Positions 11,796 to 16,951 of a stretch of 16,951 nt of DNA are shown here, piece by piece. The stretch's first letter is position 1. Every line of letters begins with the position of its first letter. Under the pieces are notes generated by a model, which had not been told where the DNA came from, did no database searches, and saw only the letters and a program-made list of their open reading frames with translations. This DNA comes from an uncultured Caulobacteraceae bacterium (GTDB lineage Bacteria; Pseudomonadota; Alphaproteobacteria; Caulobacterales; Caulobacteraceae): contig CAISGS010000591.1 in NCBI GenBank assembly GCA_903884915.1, positions 1 through 16,951 on the forward strand, read 5' to 3'. The translations under genes and the position numbers were made by a program.

Positions 11796-14210
11796 ATGCA
11801 AACATCGGCGCGGGTTGTCATTATCGGTGGCGGGATCATGGGCGCTTCGCTGCTCTATCATCTTGCCGAACTCGGCTGGACCGATTGTTTGCTGATTGAG
11901 AAGGATGAGTTGACCTCGGGGTCGACTTGGCACGCGGCGGGTCAGTGCCCCAGCATCACCGGCAGCTATAATCTTGCGAAAATACATGCCTATAGCAACG
12001 ATCTCTATCCCCGGCTGGAAGGGATCACCGGGCAATATGTCAGCTGGCACAAGTCCGGCGGCATCCGCTTGGCGACCAATGAGCGCGAGCTTGCCTGGTT
12101 CAAGCAGATCCATGGCTATTCGAAGATCATCGGTTTCGACATGGAGATCATCGATCCGGAGGAGATCCGGCGCATCAATCCGTTCTTGACCACTGACGGC
12201 GTGATCGCCGGGGCCCATACCACCGGGGACGGCCATGCAGACCCAGCGGGTCTGTGCAATGCTATGGCCATCGGGGCCAAGAATATGGGCGCAAAGATCG
12301 TGCGCCAAAACCGGGTTACCGGCCTGACGCAACTGCCGTCGGGCGAATGGGATGTGATCACCGAAAAGGGCACAGTGCGGGCCGAGATCGTGGTCAATGC
12401 CGCTGGCTGCTACGCCCGTCAGGTCGCCCAGATGGCGGGCATCGACATTCCGGTGACCAATATGGAGCACCACTATATCGTCACCGACCCCATCCCGGCC
12501 TTTGCCGATCGGGAAGGTGAAATCCCGGTCATGCGCTGCCCCTATGTGTCGGGCTATTTCCGCCAAGAGCAAAAGAGCGCCCTGATCGGCGTCTATGAAA
12601 ATATCGGTCTCGCCGAAGCCTGGGCGCCCAAGGGGATGCCGGAGTGGGAGTCGACCAGTGAGCTGTTTGGCGATGATCTGGACCGGATTTCAAAATGGCT
12701 GGAACGGGCCATTGAGCGGATGCCGATCTTTGGCGAGGTCGGTATTCGCCGGATCGTCAATGGCGCGATCCCCCACACGCCCGATGGTGGCCCCCTGCTG
12801 GGTCCAGCCGCGGGCCTGAGGAATTTCTGGCATTGCTGCGGCACATCGTTCGGTATCGCCCAAGGCGGCGGGGCCGGCAAATATCTGGCCCAATGGATGG
12901 TCTATGGTGATGCCGACATCAACATGACCGAGTTCGATCCGCGTCGCTACGGTCCCTATGCCAATGAAGACTATAGCCGCGACAAGGTGTTCCTCGACTA
13001 TCGGATGACCTTCACGACCCGGCTTCCGGGCGAAGAAGAGCCCGATGGTCGCCCGCAAAAGACCAGCACGCTCTATGAGCCCCTCAAGGCGGCGGGCGCG
13101 GTCTTTAGCGAAACCTATGGCTGGGAGCGGCCCAAATGGTTCTCGCTGGATGGGCGCGAAGAAGAGGGTGGCTATCACCGCACCAATATCTTCGAGGTCG
13201 TGGCCAAAGAGGTCGAGGCGGTTGCGGACCGGGTCGGCGTCCTAGACCTGTCCGGCTTTGCCAAATATGACGTGACCGGCCCCGATGCCGAGGCCTTCTT
13301 GAACCGCATCTGCGCCAACCGCATGCCCAAAAAGCTCGGCGGGATTGGTCTGGTCCATCCCCTGTCGCGTCAAGGGCGCATCTATGGGGAAATGACCGTC
13401 ACGCGCTTTGCCGATGACCATTTCTATTGCCTATCAGCCGCCGCCGCTGAACAGCGCGACTGGGACCTGATGATGCAGAGCAAGCTGCCCCATGAGGATG
13501 TGACCATCACCAACCGCACCATGGATCTGGGGGTTCTGGTGCTCAGCGGGCCTCGGGCAAGGGATGTTTTGGCCAAGCTCACTGATGCTGATCTGAGTAA
13601 TGGTGGATTTCGCTGGTTGAGTGGCCAAGTGATTTCTGTGGCCGGAATCAGCATGAGGGCGCTGCGGGTGTCCTATGTCGGCGAACTGGGCTGGGAACTG
13701 CACCCCTCGATGGCCGATCTTCCGGCGCTCTATGACGCCGTCTGGAAAGCGGGCCAAGACTACGGCATCGCCAACTATGGCCTCTATGCCGTCAACACCA
13801 TGCGGATGGAGAAGGGCTATAAGGCGTGGGGGTCAGAACTGACCAATGAGTTGACCATGGTCGAGGCCGACATGCCCCGCTTCATCAACTTCAACAAGGA
13901 TGACTTCATCGGCAAGCAGGCGACGCTGGCTGCGCCTGATCGTTTCCGGATCGTTTATGGACAGGTCGACGCGGCCAATGTGGATGTGCGCGGCGCAGAG
14001 GCCTGCCTGATCGGTGACAGCTGTATCGGGTTGACCACCTCGGGCGGCTATGGCCACCGGGTCGGCAAGAGCCTGTTCTTTGCCTGCGTGCCCATCGATC
14101 AGTCCGCCCCCGGATCGACATTCGATATCTATCTGCAAGGCGAGCGGCGTCAGGCGGTGGTTCTGGCCGAGCCCGCCTATGATCCCGACAATTCGAAGAT
14201 GAGGGTTTGA
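11796..14210 (+). CDS. dimethylglycine-dehydrogenase-like FAD/folate enzyme
   Basis: An 804-residue two-part flavoenzyme predicted to oxidatively demethylate an N-methyl amino acid, passing the carbon to tetrahydrofolate. The FAD domain begins with VVIIGGGIMGASLLYHL (7-23). His46 in TSGSTWHAAG is at the place of the histidine that carries covalent FAD in animal dimethylglycine and sarcosine dehydrogenases. The C-terminal half is a GcvT-like folate domain. Several segments resemble human dimethylglycine dehydrogenase as I recall it: GIRLATNEREL, NGAIPHTPDGGPLLGP, GRIYGEMTVTR and TTSGGYGHRVGKSL. The ATG at 11796 is used because the FAD motif follows at once and GAGGAG stands 10 nt upstream; a TTG 93 nt earlier adds only unrelated residues. 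It is the first gene of the operon. The exact substrate is inferred. Confidence 0.88.
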   Translation: MQTSARVVIIGGGIMGASLLYHLAELGWTDCLLIEKDELTSGSTWHAAGQCPSITGSYNLAKIHAYSNDLYPRLEGITGQYVSWHKSGGIRLATNERELAWFKQIHGYSKIIGFDMEIIDPEEIRRINPFLTTDGVIAGAHTTGDGHADPAGLCNAMAIGAKNMGAKIVRQNRVTGLTQLPSGEWDVITEKGTVRAEIVVNAAGCYARQVAQMAGIDIPVTNMEHHYIVTDPIPAFADREGEIPVMRCPYVSGYFRQEQKSALIGVYENIGLAEAWAPKGMPEWESTSELFGDDLDRISKWLERAIERMPIFGEVGIRRIVNGAIPHTPDGGPLLGPAAGLRNFWHCCGTSFGIAQGGGAGKYLAQWMVYGDADINMTEFDPRRYGPYANEDYSRDKVFLDYRMTFTTRLPGEEEPDGRPQKTSTLYEPLKAAGAVFSETYGWERPKWFSLDGREEEGGYHRTNIFEVVAKEVEAVADRVGVLDLSGFAKYDVTGPDAEAFLNRICANRMPKKLGGIGLVHPLSRQGRIYGEMTVTRFADDHFYCLSAAAAEQRDWDLMMQSKLPHEDVTITNRTMDLGVLVLSGPRARDVLAKLTDADLSNGGFRWLSGQVISVAGISMRALRVSYVGELGWELHPSMADLPALYDAVWKAGQDYGIANYGLYAVNTMRMEKGYKAWGSELTNELTMVEADMPRFINFNKDDFIGKQATLAAPDRFRIVYGQVDAANVDVRGAEACLIGDSCIGLTTSGGYGHRVGKSLFFACVPIDQSAPGSTFDIYLQGERRQAVVLAEPAYDPDNSKMRV

Positions 14211-14213
14211 CCT

Positions 14214-16658
14214 GTGGCTGAACTTCCTAAAAAGGCGCGGGTCGTCGTCATTGGCGGCGGTGTGATCGGATGCTCCATCGCCTATCACCTGACCAAGATC
14301 GGCTGGAGCGATGTTGTCCTGCTCGAACGCAAGCAACTGACCAGCGGCACCACCTGGCACGCGGCCGGACTGGTGGGGCAATTGCGGCCATCGATCAATA
14401 TGACCAAGCTGGCCAAATATACGGGCGAGCTCTATCGCGGATTGGAGGCCGAAACCGGTCAAGCCACCGGCTATCGCCAGTGCGGCTCCATCTCGATGGC
14501 GACCAATGCTGAACGCTTTGAGGAGCTGAAGCGCAGCGCCTCCATGGCCAAGGTCTTTGACCTTCCGGTCCATGTCATCAGCCCGCAAGAGATCCAGGCC
14601 CTCGCCCCCATCGTCAATATTGAAGATGTGGTCGGCGGCATCCACATCCCAAGCGACGGCTATGCCAATGCGGTGGATATCACCCAGGCCCTGGCCAAGG
14701 GTGCGCGCAGTGGCGGCGCTCAGATATTTGAAAATACCAAGGTCACCAAGATCCATCACAATGGCGAGCGGGTCACCGGGGTCGAGACCGACGAGGGATC
14801 AATCGCCGCCGACTATGTGGTCATTTGCGGCGGCATGTGGACGCGCGATCTGGCAGCGAGCATCGGCGTGGCCGCGCCGCTCCATGCCTGCGAGCACTAC
14901 TATGTCCTGTTCGAAGGCGTCGAGGGCATAGACCCGACCCTGCCTGTGCTGCGCGACTATGATTCCTGCGGCTATTATAAATATGACGCGGGCAAGCTAC
15001 TGGTCGGAGCCTTTGAGCCCAATGCGCGCCCCTGGGGCATGGACGGCATTTCCGAAGATTTCTGCTTTGACGAAATTGCCGGCAGTTTCGAGCATTTTGA
15101 ACCGCTGCTCATGGATGCCATGCGCCGCGTTCCCGCCCTCGAAAAGGCGGGGATCAAGAAATTCTTCTGTGGGCCAGAAAGCTTCACACCGGACGTTCGC
15201 TATCATCTGGGCGAAAGTCCCGAACTGAAGGGATGCTTTGTCGCGGCGGGCCTGAACTCCATCGGTCTGCAGTCGGCGGGCGGCATCGGCAAGGTGATGG
15301 CCGACTGGATCCGCGATGGGATTCCCCCGGCTGACCTTTGGACGGTCGATATTCGCCGCAATATGCCGTTCCAGATTAACCGCAAATATCTGCGCGAACG
15401 GGTGACAGAAAGCCTCGGGCTGCTCTACGCCACCCACTATCCCTTCAAACAATATGAGACCGCGCGCGGGGTTCGCCGCTCGGCCATCCATGATCGGTTG
15501 GTGGCGGCGGGTGCCTGTCACGGCGAGGCCTATGGCTGGGAACGGCCCAACTGGTACGGCGAGCCGGGCAGTACGCCCAAATATGAATATAGCTATGGTC
15601 GCCAGAACTGGTTTGAGGCCAATGCGGCAGAATGCAAGGCCGTGCGCGAGACGGTCGGCCTGTTTGACCAGAGCTCCTTTGCCAAGTTCCGGCTGGAGGG
15701 GCGCGATGCCTGCGCCGTCCTGAACCGGGTCTGCGCCAACGATGTCGACGTGGCGCCAGGCAAGCTGATCTATACACAGTGGCTCAATGACAAGGGCGGC
15801 ATTGAGGCGGATTTGACCGTCACGCGCCTGTCCCAGACCGCCTATCTGATCGTCACCGGCGCCGAAACTGAGACCAAGGACTTCAATTGGCTCAAGCGGC
15901 ATATTCCGGACGAGGCCCATGCCATCTTGACCAATGTCTCCTCATCAATGGGGGTCATCTCGATCATGGGGCCCAAGGCGCGGGACCTTCTCCAGTCCAT
16001 CTGCCCCAATGATCTGTCCCATGAGGCCTTTGGGTTCGCCACCAGCCAAGAGATCGAGCTGGGCTATGCCATCGTCCGCGCATCGCGCATCACCTATGTC
16101 GGTGAACTGGGCTGGGAGCTCTATATCCCGACCGAATTTATGACCGGCGTCTATGATGAGATTGTCGCAGCGGGCGCGGCCTTTGGTCTGAAACATTGCG
16201 GCTATCATGCGCTCAATGCCCTCCGCATGGAGAAGGCCTATCGCCACTGGGGCCACGACATCACCGATGAGGATACTCCGCTCGAGGCGGGCCTTGGCTT
16301 TGCCGTGCGCATGGATAAGCCCGGCGGCTTTATCGGGCGCGAAGCCCTGCTGAAGCAGAAACAAGAGGGCCTAAAGCAAAAGCTGGTTCAATTCCTTCTG
16401 AAGTCGCCAGAGCCGATGCTCTATCACAATGAGCCGATCTGGAAGGGCGATCATATTGCCGGCTATATCCGCTCTGGCATGTACGCCCAGACCCTCGGGG
16501 CGGCCTGTGGCCTTGGCTATGTGACTGCGGCAGATGGCGGCATTGTCGGCCCGATTGAGGCTGACGACTATGAGATTGAAATTGCCGGGGTGCGCTATCC
16601 CGCGACCGCCTCGCTCAAGCCCCTCTACGACCCCACCAATGCACGGATCAAGATCTAA
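14214..16658 (+). CDS. sarcosine-dehydrogenase-like FAD/folate enzyme
   Basis: An 814-residue paralog of the preceding gene with the same FAD plus GcvT-like layout. VVVIGGGVIGCSIAYHL opens the FAD domain and His49 lies in TSGTTWHAAGL. Its diagnostic segments recall sarcosine dehydrogenase rather than dimethylglycine dehydrogenase: CGSISMATNAERF, FCGPESFTPDVRYHLGESPELKGCFVAAGLNSIG, and in the folate domain LNDKGGIEADLTVTRL. The last has an Asp where GcvT keeps its folate-active Asp. It starts at GTG, 3 nt after the first gene's stop, with GAGGG upstream, so the two are tightly coupled. Its TAA shares its last A with the next ATG. Sarcosine to glycine is the likely reaction; another secondary N-methyl amine is possible. 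Confidence 0.87.
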   Translation: MAELPKKARVVVIGGGVIGCSIAYHLTKIGWSDVVLLERKQLTSGTTWHAAGLVGQLRPSINMTKLAKYTGELYRGLEAETGQATGYRQCGSISMATNAERFEELKRSASMAKVFDLPVHVISPQEIQALAPIVNIEDVVGGIHIPSDGYANAVDITQALAKGARSGGAQIFENTKVTKIHHNGERVTGVETDEGSIAADYVVICGGMWTRDLAASIGVAAPLHACEHYYVLFEGVEGIDPTLPVLRDYDSCGYYKYDAGKLLVGAFEPNARPWGMDGISEDFCFDEIAGSFEHFEPLLMDAMRRVPALEKAGIKKFFCGPESFTPDVRYHLGESPELKGCFVAAGLNSIGLQSAGGIGKVMADWIRDGIPPADLWTVDIRRNMPFQINRKYLRERVTESLGLLYATHYPFKQYETARGVRRSAIHDRLVAAGACHGEAYGWERPNWYGEPGSTPKYEYSYGRQNWFEANAAECKAVRETVGLFDQSSFAKFRLEGRDACAVLNRVCANDVDVAPGKLIYTQWLNDKGGIEADLTVTRLSQTAYLIVTGAETETKDFNWLKRHIPDEAHAILTNVSSSMGVISIMGPKARDLLQSICPNDLSHEAFGFATSQEIELGYAIVRASRITYVGELGWELYIPTEFMTGVYDEIVAAGAAFGLKHCGYHALNALRMEKAYRHWGHDITDEDTPLEAGLGFAVRMDKPGGFIGREALLKQKQEGLKQKLVQFLLKSPEPMLYHNEPIWKGDHIAGYIRSGMYAQTLGAACGLGYVTAADGGIVGPIEADDYEIEIAGVRYPATASLKPLYDPTNARIKI

Positions 16659-16951
16659 TGACTGAGCGCCCTGCCGAGCTGATGCGTCGCCTCGCGGCCA
16701 ATACCCGCGTCGGCTATAGTTTTGATCAGGAATTTTACACCGCCGATGCGGTGTTCAAGGCGGATATGGATCAGGTCATCAGCCGCAAATGGCTGGTTGC
16801 GGGCCACGTGTCGCGCATCCCCAACCGGGGCGACTATTTCCTGTACAAGATCGGGTCTGAACAGATCATCGTCATTCGTGAAAATGACACCTCCATTCGC
16901 GCCTTCTTCAATGTCTGTCGCCATCGCGGCTCGACCCTCTGCTCAGAGGAA
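16658..16951 (+). CDS. Rieske non-heme iron oxygenase alpha subunit, N-terminal part
   Basis: Only the first 98 codons are in the window. The sequence MTERPAELMRRLAANTRVGYSFDQEFYTADAVFKADMD... continues with ISRKWLVAGHVSRIP, then GDYFLYKIGSEQIIVIREND, and reaches the first half of the Rieske iron-sulfur motif, CRHRG (Cys87, His89). The second C-x2-H pair lies beyond the edge. The style resembles oxygenases that demethylate quaternary amines such as glycine betaine (GbcA type), proline betaine or carnitine. The ATG overlaps the upstream TAA by one base (TAATG), which supports co-translation with the two dehydrogenases. In the inferred pathway it acts first, yielding dimethylglycine and formaldehyde, with a separate reductase that is not seen here. 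Confidence 0.88.
   Translation, partial: MTERPAELMRRLAANTRVGYSFDQEFYTADAVFKADMDQVISRKWLVAGHVSRIPNRGDYFLYKIGSEQIIVIRENDTSIRAFFNVCRHRGSTLCSEE

Noticed and set aside
11634..12572. 312-codon minus-strand frame, and similar 308- and 307-codon frames at 13833-14759 and 14997-15920
   Set aside because: They lie antisense to the two dehydrogenase genes, whose FAD and folate motifs are intact. Histidine-, glycine- and isoleucine-rich translations are typical of antisense frames.
1..16951. CRISPR array, insertion sequence, phage, toxin-antitoxin or other defence island
   Set aside because: No direct-repeat/spacer pattern, transposase, integrase or toxin-like small gene pair was seen on either strand. 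Nearly all of the window is occupied by recognisable chromosomal genes.

Overview
The window is about 17 kb of chromosome from an alphaproteobacterium. The evidence is gene content and order: rpsU beside COQ9, purEK, phaR divergent from phaAB, phaB next to a DUF4908-like protein and gloB, and GANTC methylation-type sites. A member of the Caulobacterales or a relative is my best guess, and that is inference. No insertion sequence, prophage, CRISPR array or integrase is visible. The base composition looks uniform and GC-rich throughout.

Layout. Positions 1-36 hold the first 12 codons of rpsU on the minus strand; by homology and Shine-Dalgarno spacing it appears to start at an ATC codon. COQ9 (315-983) lies divergent from it, with a promoter placed for a leaderless mRNA. 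COQ9 converges on purK, and the two stop codons share one CTAG. purE and purK form a minus-strand operon with an ATGA overlap. A soluble GGDEF diguanylate cyclase (2737-3477) is divergent from purE, and its upstream region carries four GANTC sites in 59 bp. A small basic hypothetical protein (3488-3808) and the polyhydroxyalkanoate (PHA) regulator phaR (3897-4607) follow on the minus strand. The thiolase phaA and the reductase phaB run on the plus strand, separated from phaR by a dyad-rich 228-bp divergent region. Next come an exported DUF4908-like protein, gloB (glyoxalase II, minus strand), a degenerate SAM-methyltransferase-like protein, an orphan P-II signalling protein, an MscS-type channel (minus strand), tRNA-Ser(CGA) and a small four-helix membrane protein.

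The last 5 kb is one plus-strand operon cut by the window edge. It encodes a dimethylglycine-dehydrogenase-like flavoprotein, a sarcosine-dehydrogenase-like flavoprotein and the start of a Rieske oxygenase alpha subunit. Together they would take a quaternary N-methyl compound such as glycine betaine through dimethylglycine and sarcosine to glycine. The methyl groups removed by the two dehydrogenases would go to tetrahydrofolate.

The rest is largely housekeeping: ubiquinone biosynthesis, purine biosynthesis, carbon storage, methylglyoxal detoxification, nitrogen sensing and osmotic protection. I do not see a clearly undescribed defence or mobile system. The most unusual signals are the apparent ATC start of rpsU, the GANTC cluster before the GGDEF gene, the leaderless COQ9 promoter, the nested dyads between phaR and phaA, and the two-paralog-plus-Rieske demethylation operon.
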